A stretch of 64,000 nucleotides of DNA from Cycas panzhihuaensis. Taxonomy: Eukaryota > Cycadophyta. Shown piece by piece: positions 22,337-32,966 of the stretch (positions are counted from its first letter, which is position 1; each line of letters begins with the position of its first letter). The notes below the pieces were generated by a model. It saw nothing but the letters and a program-made list of their open reading frames with translations, had not been told where the DNA came from and searched no databases. Position numbers and translations under genes: made by a program. The stretch lies in assembly GCA_023213395.1 (NCBI GenBank), contig CM041465.1, positions 56,551,741 through 56,615,740 on the forward strand, given 5' to 3'.

Positions 22337-22990
22337 GGCCAGCCTTTAGTTGATGATTAGCTTTTAATAATAGAACATGAATTAGTCTTATAGAGGGGTT
22401 TAGTGCTAGTCATTATACTTCCTCTTATCAAGGATATTGATGTTGTTGATAAAACTAAAAGGAATGTTAATACCATAAAGAGTTTCTCCTAAAAGTGGAT
22501 GAGCATTCCATGATAAATTCTACTTTGACTGCTCTTGTTGTAGAGATGGCATCCTTTAAAGTGTATAAGGTAGAAACCTTTAAGTGCATCTCAATACCCT
22601 CTTTAAGACCTAAAATATAAATGTCAATAAGAGCTCTATTATCAAGTTGTTGAGAGACTTAGTTTTATAATACCTAAAACTCATCTATGTACACTTATAT
22701 TAATGGTGTTTATCTTAGTCTAGTAAGTTGGCTAAGGAAAGAGTGATTCTATTTGTTATTGCATTATTCAAAGAAACTCTTAGAGAATAGGTCCCATGTT
22801 TGGTTTACTAGCTTCTCTCATTTCTACCATTAGAACCAATGATAAGCTTTGCCATCTAAATGGATTGAGTCACATATTAATTGTTCTATTAATGACATAA
22901 GGTTTAAGGTAAAATATAACTCCATCTTACTAATCTAACTTCTAATAAAATCCCTATTAAGATTAGGGTTTAAAGTGAATATAGTGATCT
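22337..22990 (-). pseudogene. gag: gag of Ty3/gypsy element F (decayed)
   Basis: - strand translation shows the Retrotrans_gag pattern: ICDSIHLDGKAYHWF followed at the usual distance by a DEF segment and LIDIYILGLKEGIEMHLK. Numerous stops. E2 interrupts its 3' side at 22332 and E1 lies upstream at 23034, so this is the middle piece of a larger - strand element whose leader, PBS and LTR resume at 32967-37884. Confidence 0.65.
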
Positions 22991-23033
22991 TGTGATAGGT
23001 ATGTTATTGACGTGAAGTGAATGATAGTGGTGG

Positions 23034-23381
23034 TGTTGGGGCTAACCCTAATGTTATTAAAAGACTTCTGCACCTAGGGCCCCTCAAAGCCACTTTTGAG
23101 GTCCTCTAAAGCACCTAGAGCCTCCCAAAATCCACCAAGAGCTGATGCTTCTTTATTAAGGTACGTGTATTCATTTATTATTATTATTTTTTAATATATT
23201 TTAAAATTATATATCGAATAATGTGCAGGTCATGTGATGGCACTTGCTGCCTCCCCAAAATTCTATTTGAAGGGTGGAAATACCTCCCTGGTGGTTTTTA
23301 ACACCGTGAATATTCAGAAATCATTTATTTTTTCAAAATGCATTCGATCTGACATCCTACTCTGCTCTTCTGAATCCATTA
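23034..23381 (+). repeat. 5' LTR of E1
   Basis: Starts TGTTGGGGCTAACCC and ends GAATCCATTA, where the 3' copy has ...CCATCA. The invariant middle includes GGTACGTGTATTCATTTATT. Length 348 nt. Confidence 0.9.
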
Positions 23382-23383
23382 TT

Positions 23384-23396
23384 TAGTATCAGAGCC
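23384..23396 (+). other. Primer-binding site of E1
   Basis: TAGTATCAGAGCC begins two bases after the LTR and differs by one base from the initiator-Met site TGGTATCAGAGC. Confidence 0.75.
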
Positions 23397-23602
23397 AAAG
23401 AGGTGCTTAATAATTGTTTATGCAGATCTAGCTTTTCATACATCTAGAAAAACTATTATATATGACCACTTGTTAGAATCTTGGCAAGCTCATCTGTTTA
23501 CTGGAGAAGACGGTTCATAGTTTTGATCACTGTGAATGAATTTCTCATCCTCAAAAATTAACATTCTACAAACCAGTCACAGTGGCATTACCAGGTTCTT
23601 TG

Positions 23603-23603
<1 letters not shown>

Positions 23604-23645
<42 letters not shown>
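23604..23645. repeat. (TA)n microsatellite
   Basis: About 42 nt of near-perfect TA dinucleotide in the leader of E1. Confidence 0.9.
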
Positions 23646-23652
<7 letters not shown>

Positions 23653-24029
23653 TGATATATTTTTGTGAATATATTTCAAAGAGATCTCATTTATTTGATG
23701 TATTTGTGTAGTTGGGATGAACATAGTTCCTCGTTGAAAGGCCTATACTCATATAGATATGAGTTGAAATAAAGCTCTTTTTTCCATTACCCATTAGTAT
23801 TTACTACCCAGTCTCTCCTATGCTAGCTTCTCTGAGCATTTGGGCATACTTCCCAACATTAACCTGTTGTTCTAAGACCACATCACTGCTCGATGTCCAA
23901 CAACAGTAACGTAATCTGCGGCATTATTTAATCACCACATCTTTGTAGGATCCAACCTCATAGTGTCATGAATCTACCAACTTACTACAAATCCATTTAC
24001 GTTTTTCTCCATCACAATCCTCAATTTAA

Positions 24030-24285
24030 AGCTTAAAATACTGAAACCTTCAATACCCATCTTCAAATATAATTTTGAATTCCATTCAACAGCAACAAAG
24101 CGAATGAATGCAAATCCTTTATTTTTTTCTGCATGAGAGAATTCTTAGCTAGTCGAACCTTAATGACTTCTCCAACCTCACTGAAAACCGTCTTCAAATC
24201 CTCTTCCATAGCGTCCTTCTCAAGCCCACCAATGAAAATCTTAAATTGCCAAGATTTCCATCGTACTAAAACCAAATTGTACATT
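24030..24285 (-). pseudogene. RRM-protein gene fragment (hnRNP Q/R-like)
   Basis: - strand reading gives FKIFIGGLEKDAMEEDLKTV with RNP2 (KIFIGG), followed by VFSEVGEVIKVRL. After a one-base shift RNP1 appears as NKGFAFIRF. This is one RNA-recognition motif, closest in memory to plant hnRNP Q/R-like proteins. Both ends are missing, so it is a fragment rather than a gene. It lies inside copia element E1, opposite in direction to gag-pol, with two other gene pieces on its upstream side. Confidence 0.7.
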
Positions 24286-24359
24286 AATTAAACAGATTAA
24301 AATGCTTAGAATCTAAAAAAAAACCATCATCTGAAGTCAAGCTTTAAATACATTTATCC

Positions 24360-24599
24360 CTAAATCTCATCAAATTCCACACAAAGGCTAGTCTCCTGGA
24401 AATGAAGGAAAGTGCTCATACTAACTTTAACGTCAGATTTCCCAACATGTGGATCATTAGCCTCGTTGGACAGTCGAAGAGAGAGAGGAACCTTTGGTTG
24501 TATGCTATAACTGTGACCTCTACTTTTATCATGAATCCTAAATTCGGTAGTGCCTGGCCTATTACTGCAAATTCCTAGTATCTGTGATCTGATTTTCAT
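24360..24599 (-). other. 79-codon open frame of unknown origin
   Basis: Uninterrupted - strand frame lying between the SDR and RRM fragments. It has no motif I recognise. The position suggests another captured exon piece, but chance cannot be excluded. Confidence 0.3.
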
Positions 24600-24605
24600 A
24601 GGTCT

Positions 24606-24822
24606 CTAGGGAAGGTTGTTTAGTTATTCCCTTACATGACAAGCAACTCTAAGGATGTTTATTCCTTTAGCTCTAAGCTTTTCAACCGCCTCGTCCACAT
24701 TCTTCTGCTTATGGGAGGAAACCACTGCGGATGCCCCTTAGAGCCCAAGACATTTAGCAATGCCAAATCTAATCCCTTGAGTTGAAGCAGTGACGAGAGC
24801 CACCTTACCATTAAATCTTCTT
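24606..24822 (-). pseudogene. SDR dehydrogenase gene fragment (DHRS4/IBR1-like)
   Basis: - strand reading RRFNGKVALVTASTQGIRFG contains the Rossmann-fold cofactor motif of short-chain dehydrogenases (T-A-S-x-G-I-x-x-G-I), followed by GASAVVSSHKQKNVDEAVEK. This N-terminal ~70 residues matches the plant SDR4/IBR1-type peroxisomal dehydrogenase family as I remember it. One stop replaces the Glu before GAS. The active-site Tyr-x-x-x-Lys part is absent. It joins the kinase fragment upstream in the same frame, without an intron. Confidence 0.75.
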
Positions 24823-25013
24823 GGGGTTCGCTGATTCGTCCTATTGTAGTGTTTTGTTATTCAATATACTATCTATGGCACATACTCGAGCACCAAATTA
24901 AGGTGATCCAGAAGTCACATTATCTGTAGCTCATGATTTTCATATCATCTGTCTTATAGAACCTTTTAATAGCCACTATCTCCCTTGACTCTAAGCATTT
25001 AGCCCAAATTTCT
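24823..25013 (-). pseudogene. GSK3/shaggy-like kinase gene fragment
   Basis: - strand reading shows KCLESREIVAIK (subdomain II with the ATP-binding Lys), a one-base frameshift, then HELQIM-LLDH and LNLVLEYVP-IVY-ITKHYN (hinge region). The order and spacing match plant shaggy-like kinases except that about 20 residues between LLDH and LNLVLEY are missing. All stops inside it sit at expected Gln/Arg/Glu codons, mostly CGA to TGA or CAA to TAA. It runs directly into the SDR fragment as one chimeric line. Confidence 0.72.
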
Positions 25014-27780
25014 AGAGGCATGTCGTATAAGAGTTTTAACAACAGGAACCTGTGCATACAGATGACAAATGTTGGTTAGTTGTATCTCATGAGCAACAAT
25101 TTGAATAAACAAGTGTTAGGTAAAGAGTTATTCTGGACACTTTGACTACATTACAGGAAAGTTACGGATAATTTTATCAATCGAAAAGTAAGTCCTGTCA
25201 TGGGCAATATCACAAAGGAGGACCTTGGCTTCTCTAAAAGTGCAAGATAGCATCTGCAGGACAAGTTACACATTATCATAAACTATGGTGCAAATACCAA
25301 ATTTGTGGAAAGGTATGATGTCATAATGAATGCAAATTTTGGAAGAGCAGACTGAGAAGAGAACAACAAACTACTATTTTTGTTTTGTTTCTTGACAATC
25401 TACTGCCATTTGAACTTCATGAGTTAATTCAAATTGCTAAATTACAACGGTTGTCGACATTTGGTTCTTTTTAAATTTCGTATAGAAATTTTTCATGTGG
25501 CTCAACCAATAGAGTGTTTCAATTCTTTGTCATTTTTGAGCGCTTTTTTTCAGTATTTGGGTCTAGACAGTATATTTACTGTTTCACTTGGTTTTGTGCA
25601 ACTCTTTTGATTATATGGAGTTGTTTCTTTAGCCTTTGAAGGATATAAGTATTGCTAAATTTTTTATTTCTTTTTGTTGCAGTCCAGCCAACCGTCTTCA
25701 CCCTCTTACATTGCATGCAATTTTTTATATGCAGATTTAATATTAATGTAGGTCCTTTTATTTACGTGACGTAAATAAGGTTTTATCTTATATCTTTTTA
25801 ATTTTACGTTTCAAATGATTTATGTTTGCATGTCTCATAACACTGATGGATTTTACATTTATTGTGACTATATAATATTTGTACACTACACATTAGTATT
25901 TATGCCTTTTTAAAATATTTACATGCATTTGCATCTTTTGTCTAAGGTTTGCATATCAGATATAATATATCAGTTTATGCAACCATCGAAGTTTGGATAC
26001 ACTTATCTTTGATATTACATATTTTGAAATTTCTTGTTTTTTTTTCTAAACTTGATGAGTGAGTTCACCCTTTTAAGATTGAAGGGATTTATCTTCTAAT
26101 AGGTCTTGGGTTCAATCCCTACCAATCTACCCTCAGGTTGACAATTCAAGGGGGTTATCTTAAGGATATAACACCTTTCCTTCTTTTTTTTTTTTTTTTT
26201 TTTTAAACATAAGATACCTGGTTATTTTTTACCATATCTCTTCACTGGGATATCAGTTTCTAGCGAAACCTATCCCATTGAGTCCAAACTTTTTTGAGGT
26301 ATAATTTAGACTAGTTATTATCCATATTTGGAGCTAATTTGATCTGTTTCTAATCAGTTTAAGTTAATCCTTTTAAAAAATAACTTTTTTTTAGTTTATT
26401 AACATAAAAGTACTTGCTGTTATTTTCATTATAACTTTTCTGTTACATATTAGAATTCAGTTCCATCAGTTTCATTGGGAAGTTGACTCATTCCTCTTCG
26501 AACTGACATTGCTATTTATAAGTTTTAAGGTGTTATTGTAGACTTTCAAAGCCATCAAAGTTTAGGTATATAACAACTTTCAATTTGTCATTATTACATA
26601 ATTTTATACATTATTTCTCAAGTTTTTTAACTGATAAATATATTAAGAAGCTCTCAAAACTATATTTGATCTTTTTACATTGTTCTATAAGATTTTTACT
26701 AGCATTTCATAATATTTTGAATCCCAAGCTCACGTTAAGCCTCAAAAGGAGGAATGCATCTTTTGTACATTAAAATCTTGACTTGCAGGAATCTATTCTC
26801 AAAACGGTTAGTTTCGTTGACTAGATATTTTATTGATCTTCAAATTGGTATAATTTCACTTTATTTTGACATTGTTTAATACAGCTTTAAAGCTACTCAA
26901 TTTAAGCATTCGAGATATCCTAATAAGCTTGTCTTCTAAACTTTTCTTTTAAGGAGTTCTTTATTTTATTTCTTATTGATCACTTATAATACATGTTTGA
27001 GGCTTTCATTTGAATTTCACATAGCTTCTCTTAAGTTGATTTGCAACAGAAATTGATCATATACATCTAAAGTAAGTGACAAGCCAAGTGGACCTATAAC
27101 TAAAAATGGGTACAATTTTTTTTTTTTTTTTTCCTTCACATTCTTTATCTTTCAAAGTGAAAATATACATATATATTTCAGATTTTCAGTATTATATATC
27201 TTCATCAAGGTAAAGGGATTGTATGCATTGAAAAATAAAGTCATTTTCTTGCTCAAATTTGTGGTTATTCACTTGAAAAATTAAAAGCTTAAGGATTCTT
27301 TATTTCCATCATCAAAAGTCTTATTTCATATTAGTACAGTTAAAAAGATCTTAGTTACATTCAAAATTTGCTTATATATTTATTATATTTCAAAGTTTAT
27401 CTAAAATTATACCTTATAAGTTTGTCAATTATTCGAAAAACATACACTTATTAAAAGTATTTTTTTATTCATCATTGTTGACAAAGTTTACTTACTTATT
27501 GCACTTATAAAAGTTGCATCTAGTTGATTTACTTTCTAAATGCATCTTTCATTTTTTAAATGGCATTATATTTTTTTTCTTTTGAAAAATATTTACTTGC
27601 ATATTTCTTTCAAAGAGTTTATTATTTATTTCATCTTACTTAGAGGTTATTGTTTTCATTCAAGTTATTTTCTTATTTGACATAAAAGAAATTTTTTTTT
27701 AAAACCTAAGCAATACCACACTAATAATTGATTTATTTTTCATATTAAATAAGATAATCCTGAATTAAACCATCCTCTTT
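25014..27780 (+). other. AT-rich leader of E1 (possible nested material)
   Basis: No gene recognised. 25014-25400 could hold a further captured piece (LLCDIAHDRTYFSIDKI on the - strand) that I cannot name. The rest is strongly AT-rich with T-runs near 26183-26204 and 27116-27132. A possible SINE lies at 26045-26204. Confidence 0.35.
26045..26204 (+). repeat. Possible tRNA-derived SINE
   Basis: GGGTTCAATCCC (26109-26120) fits a pol III B box, lies about 50 nt after a weak A-box-like stretch and is followed about 65 nt later by a T20-type tail (26183-26204). Some plant SINEs end in T-rich tails. No target duplication could be identified. Confidence 0.25.
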
Positions 27781-27784
27781 TTCT

Positions 27785-28190
27785 AGCCTTGCAAGGGGAA
27801 CAGTTAGGACCCCTAAAATTACCACCTCGTACACGCTAATCAGCCTACTCATATTGGATGAGGACAATCATTAGCTATCAGGTGTATTCAGTGGTAGGCT
27901 GAGGTGCAGGACCTGTTCCTTTTTTGGTATTTGGAGACTAAGGCTAGACCTGGAGAGGGTAAGTACCTTAGTTCGAGAACCTTCACCAATAGATCTGTCG
28001 TTAGGCATAAGTCCAGCATAAGTGGACCAACAACTCAAGGAGGTAAAAAAACCTTCTTAGCAGCCTGTGTATTGAGGTATATAGAGCCTAGCGCTCATGC
28101 ACCGATATATTGGATCCTTGTTTTTCCATTTGTGGGTAAGCACCACTAGATAGGATAGCAACCGAAGGTTGCCTTAAGATAAACTTAAAC
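27785..28190 (+). other. Leader block of E1 conserved with E2
   Basis: Homologous to the - strand of 20431-20860; contains GGACCCCTAAAATTACCACC and CCTACTCATATTGGATGAGG. It lies about 200 nt upstream of gag in E1. The open frame 27904-28149 inside it is not conserved as protein in E2, so the block is read as non-coding. Confidence 0.65.
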
Positions 28191-28390
28191 TTAGAGCCTA
28201 GTAGCCTTAATAGGTCCTAGTTCACTTATTCAAAACTTTAGTAAAAACCTTAGGTTATACTTGGAAGCAAATTTTTTACTCTTAAAACCTTTTTTCTCAA
28301 AACTTAAATTCGAATATTTTTTATATATATTCAAATTCAATTTCTTAGAAACTTATTTGTCATCTTTGATCAACTAAAACTTAGTTCAAG

Positions 28391-29540
28391 ATGATGTCCA
28401 ACTTTGTGAACATGATTATTCTAAAATTTGATGGAAACAATTTCTTAAACTGGAGTAGGAGGATGAGACCCATCCTCATAGCTAATGACATGGGATATTG
28501 TAAGAATAGGCTACAATGAATTAGGACCAAATCCATCTGATGCAGAAAAGGCTACATATAAGGAGAATGTCAAAAAGGATAATGAAGCCTTAGCCCTTAT
28601 CTTTTACGCACTTAAAGATCATGTATTTCTAAGAGTTAGTGAATCTGTTAAGTCCAAAGAAGCTTGGGACACTTTATAGCTAATATATGAAGGAGTAGCC
28701 TCCTCTAAGTTACAGAATTTGAGGATCAAGTTTAAAATTTTACGTATGATGCTTCATAAATTAGTAAAGGAATTTATGACCAAAGTCCAAGACACTATAA
28801 ACCAAATGAGGTCACTTAGAGATACCCTAATTGAATAAAGGGTAGTTAAAAGGATCCTTAGATGTGTAGGAGTTGTAAGACATTTTGAAATAGTAGCTAC
28901 TAGTATAAGTGTATCAAAGGATATAAGTACCCTCAAAGTGGAACAACTTATTACCATGCTCGTGTCTATAGAAGAGCAGTAAAGTGAAAATGAATCTTTA
29001 AAACATGCCTTTTCTACAAAGGCCTGTATTTAATCTAACTCCCAAGTAGGAACCTCAAGACAAAAGGAATCTCCTCTAAGAAGAAAAGGTGGAAATCCTA
29101 GAAGGGAAACTAGATAAGACCCTCCACAATATCAATCCCCTCACCAAAGGAGGCAAGGAGGACCCCAACAATATGAAGATCCTCTAAGAAATACTAATCA
29201 AAGGAGACAATTTGAGAACCATCCTTATTGTCCAAATTGTCAAAGGAATTCTCAATCATCAAGAACAAATCAGGCATTTTGTGACAACAAACTAAGGGAC
29301 AACCCTCCTCAATCCTATGAGAAAAGGGGGAGATCTTTTAATATTGATCATTCTTAACCAAGAAGTAGAAGTCTAAGTTATAGAAGAAGAGATTCATTGT
29401 ATTGTACTTATTGTAATAGAAGTAGTCATACTTAAGATAAATGCTTTTCCAAACATAGACCACCATCTAGAGGACATGCTCCAAATTCATCTAATTCAAA
29501 TGTTAATAATAGGTTATTTTTATCTAGCTATTCTACTAAG
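28391..29540 (+). pseudogene. gag: gag of copia element E1
   Basis: The ATG at 28391 opens MMSNFVNM, followed by KFDGNNFLNWSRRM, the typical copia Gag start. Capsid continues in 28485-28679 (segment VKSKEAWDTL). A basic, Arg/Pro/Gln-rich nucleocapsid follows, with zinc knuckle CTYCNRSSHT-DKC at about 29400-29441. Several frameshifts and stops are present. Confidence 0.78.
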
Positions 29541-29800
29541 GAAGAAGATGGTGATAGCTGGTACATCAATTCAGGTTGCTCCACCCATTTGGCCCACAAA
29601 GAACATTTATTTTAAACCTTAGATAAAAACAAAAAATGGCCAATCATGTTTGGAGACAATACTTCCTATGAATCAGTTAGGAAAGGTAACATAGCTTTGT
29701 TGACTGACATTGGCAAATATCAACACTTAAATAATGTCTTATATGTCCTTGCCCTAAGGAAAATTTTTTTATTAGTGGGACAGATGATGGGATAAGATTA
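29541..29800 (+). pseudogene. Protease of copia element E1
   Basis: The active-site segment reads SWYINSGCSTHL, so the catalytic Asp of D-S-G is Asn here (AAT near 29565). Downstream NNVLYVLAL is the usual end of the domain. Stops near 29614 and 29796. Confidence 0.7.
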
Positions 29801-30560
29801 TAAGATGATTTTTGACAATGGTGAATGTATTATCAAAGACAAGAGAAAAAATAAAGCTATTGTTGCTAAGGGTAAAATGACTAAAGTTCATTTATTTAAG
29901 CTTATCCTCACTCCTTCAGATACCTATGACCTCAGAACTTTAACTACCATGGATCGTGATTTGTGGCATAAATGGTTTGGTCATCTTAACTATAACAACT
30001 TGGCTCTTATGAAAAGGTTGGATATGGTTAATGGTTTACCACCCATTGATGTCAATTAAAAGTTGTATAAGGGATGCCTTCTTAATAAACAACATAGAGA
30101 AAGCTTTCCAGATTTTAGCCATCGAGCATCTGCCCCTCTTCAATTAATATACATAGATATTTATAGACCAATGACTACTCCCTCTTTAGCAAGTGAAAAA
30201 TACTTTCTCATATTTATTGATGACTTCATAAGGAAGACACGGGTTTTCTTTCTAAGATATAAATCAGATGCTTTTGACCACTTTTTTGACTCCAAAACCT
30301 TTATTGAGTGACAAAGTATATATCACATCCTTTCTCTAAGATCAGACAATGGGAGAGAGTTTACATCTAATGCTTTCAAGGACTATTATATCCACCATAG
30401 GATGAGGAGACAATTTACTAACCCCTACACCCCACAACAAAATGGGATAGCAGAAAGAAAGAATCAAACTATTATTGAAATGGCACGATGTATGCTTAAG
30501 GATAAGAACTTGGGCCATGAATTTTAGGTTGAAGTAGTTCATACAATCGTCTGCCTACTC
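29801..30560 (+). pseudogene. Integrase of copia element E1
   Basis: The pre-integrase region 29805-30059 includes LWHKWFGHLNYNNLALM with the zinc-binding His pair, and KGCLLNKQ with one of two Cys. In the core, YIDIYRPM carries the first Asp, LRSDNGREF the second and QQNGIAERKN the Glu, so the D-D-E triad is present. Stops at 30057, 30309 and 30525. Confidence 0.8.
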
Positions 30561-31130
30561 AATATATGTTCCACCAAAGTGCTTAGGTGGAAAACTCCAG
30601 AAGAAGTATGGACTGGTTATAAACCAAGAATACATCATCTCAAGGTATTTGGATGCCTAGCATATGCCCATATTCCTGATCAAAGAAGAACCAAGTTGGA
30701 TGACCATAGTGTCAAATGTATCTTTATTAGCTATAGTGAATCTTCTAAATCCTACAAGGTCTATGATCCAAAATCAAGAAAAGTTATGGTGAGTAGAGAT
30801 ATCAAGTTTCAAGAAGACACCTACTACCAAGATAATAAAAAAAAATAGAAGGAAATTGCTATTAAATTTAGCACATCAAGTAAGTCTAAATATATGCCTC
30901 CTATGTGGAGAAATATCCAGGAACCAACTAGGGAGGGAACTTTATCTCAACCTCTACCACAACATCTACCCACATGGGTTCATCACAACCATGACTTGGG
31001 AAATATCTTGGATAACAATAGGAGATCCGCATGCTCTCGTATGGTTAACTTTTCCCTAATAAGCAAGGTACTTGAAATTCATGAGCCTGAAACCTTTAAT
31101 GAGACTAATCGACATGAATGTTGGTAAAAA
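30561..31130 (+). pseudogene. Integrase C-terminus and linker of E1
   Basis: 30579-30848 contains TPEEVWTGYKP and LKVFGCLAYAHIP, the conserved copia segment after the integrase core (usually W-T-G-x-K-P...L-R-x-F-G-C). The following 30850-31127 is a variable linker with a stop near 30846 and frame changes. Confidence 0.75.
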
Positions 31131-31990
31131 GCTATGAAAGAATAATATAAATCCATTATTAAGAATGATGTTTGGTAACTTGTGGACTTACCACCAAAGA
31201 AGAAAGCTATCGACACCAAATGGGTCTATAAGACCAAGTCCCACTCAAATGGCTCCATTGACAAATATAAAGCTAGACTAGTTACAAAAGGATATGCCCA
31301 AAGAGAAGGCATAAACTATATAAAAATATTTGCCAATGTAGCCAGGATGGAATATGTTCGAATGATGATGATTTTAGATGCCCAAATGGGTTGGAAAGTT
31401 TATCAAATGGATGTGAAAAGTGCTTTCTTAAATAGTTATGTCAAAGAAGACATCTATATCACTTAACCCATCAGTTTTAAAGTCAAGGGAGAAGAAAACA
31501 AAGTGTACAAGTTAAAGAAGGCACTATATGGTCTGAAACGACCACCCAAGGCTTGGTATTCCTATATAGACAAGTATTTTAAAGATCAAGGGTTTAAGAG
31601 ATCTTAAGCAGATCCAAACTTATACACCCAAATCAAGGGAAGTTTAATATTGATTATAGGTCTCTATATGGATGATTTAATTTATATCGTAAATAACTCT
31701 CATCTTTTACATTAGTTTAAAGATACTATATATAAGGAATTTGAGATGACAGACTTAGGCCTCATGCATTACTTCCTAGGATTGGAAGTCTGGCAGGACA
31801 AACAAGGAATCTTCATCTCTTAATAAAAATATATATTGGATCTACTACAAAAATTTAGAATGACTGATTGCAAACCATTGGCAATTCCAGTAGAAACTGG
31901 AATAAAACTATCTAAGACAGATAATTCGACTTTGATTGATCCCACTCTCTATAGATAGCTTATTGGCAGCCTAATATATTTGATATCTAC
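31131..31990 (+). pseudogene. Reverse transcriptase of copia element E1
   Basis: Copia RT begins with KAIDTKWVYKTKS and the segment YKARLVTKGYAQREG, then QMDVKSAFLNSYVKEDIY (first catalytic Asp), [19 protein letters not shown] and GLYMDDLIYI (Y-M-D-D box near 31665-31680). Single-codon stops interrupt it at several places (for example 31464 and 31606). Confidence 0.88.
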
Positions 31991-32600
31991 TCGACTAGAT
32001 ATAACATATTCAGTCAATGTTATGTCCAAGTTCATGCAGGATCCAAAGACGTCTCATTGGTAAGCTACCAAAAGAATTCTCTGATACCTTAAAGGGACTC
32101 TAGACTTTGGGTTATATTACAAATCCACATCTAAATTTCAGTTAATTGGTTACACAGATTCAGATTAGGCAGGTGATGTTGATGATAGAAAGTCTACAAC
32201 AAGTTATGTATTCAGTATAGGATTAATAGCAATAGCATGGAGTGCAAAGAAGTAAAATATCATTTTCTTATCCACAACCGAGGTAGAGTATAAAGCTACA
32301 GTTGCAGGAGCTTATGAATCAATATAGCTAAGAAGACTTTTACAAGATTTTCAGATTAAACAGCAAGGTCCCACTAGAATTTAGTGTGACAATCAAAGCA
32401 CTATCCAAATGGCCAAAAATCTGGTATTCCATGGCAGAACAAAATATATTGAGACTCAACACCACTTCATTCAGGAACTTGTACGAGCATATGAGATCGA
32501 GTTAACTTATTGCAGCACCGAAGATCAGACAACAGATATTTTTACAAAGGCTTTGGGAAAGATCAAATTCGAGAAGTTCAGAGAAAATCTGGGAGTCATA
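31991..32600 (+). pseudogene. RNase H of copia element E1
   Basis: GYTDSD-AGDVDDRKSTTSY, then CDNQSTIQMAKN and RTKYIETQHHFI are the standard copia RNase H blocks. The final 99 codons (32409-32708) are open and run over the polypurine tract TTATGGGGGAGAA (32611-32623) into the LTR. Confidence 0.85.
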
Positions 32601-32623
32601 CACATTGAGCTTATGGGGGAGAA

Positions 32624-32966
32624 TGTTGAGACTAACCCCAATGTTATTAAAAGACATGTATGCCTAGGGTCTTTCAAAGCCACCTTTGAGGTCCCCAAGG
32701 GCACCTAAAGCCTCCCAAAAGCCATTAAGAGTTGATGCTTCTTTATTAAGGTACGTGTATTCATTTATTATTATTATTTTTTAATATATTTTAAAATTAT
32801 ATATCAGTTGATGTGTAGGTCAAGTGATGACATTTGTCACCTCCCCAAAATTCTATTTAAAGGGTGAGAATACCTCCCTAGTGTTTTTTAACACTGCCAA
32901 AATTCAGAAATCACTTGTTTTCTCAAAATGCATTTAACGTCATGCTCTACTCCTCTGAATCCATCA
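32624..32966 (+). repeat. 3' LTR of E1
   Basis: TGTTGAGACTAACCCC...GAATCCATCA, followed by target duplication GGTGG. Preceded by a clear polypurine tract. Confidence 0.9.

Larger units (their letters stand above)
23034..32966 (+). mobile_element. Ty1/copia element E1 with captured gene fragments
   Basis: LTRs 23034-23381 and 32624-32966, both TG...CA, flanked by a perfect 5-bp target duplication GGTGG (23029-23033 and 32967-32971). The PBS follows the 5' LTR; gag, protease, integrase, RT and RNase H run from 28391 to 32590 in copia order. Pol carries many stops. By eye the two LTRs differ at about 50 positions over ~345 nt, so the insertion is old. The 5 kb leader is far longer than in E2 and contains pieces of three host genes in opposite orientation. 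Confidence 0.92.

Noticed and set aside
25755-25775. TTTACGTGACGTAAAT as regulatory palindrome
   Set aside because: Single occurrence in AT-rich leader without conservation in E2.
26045-26204. tRNA gene
   Set aside because: Only a B-box-like sequence is present; no acceptor stem or cloverleaf could be drawn.
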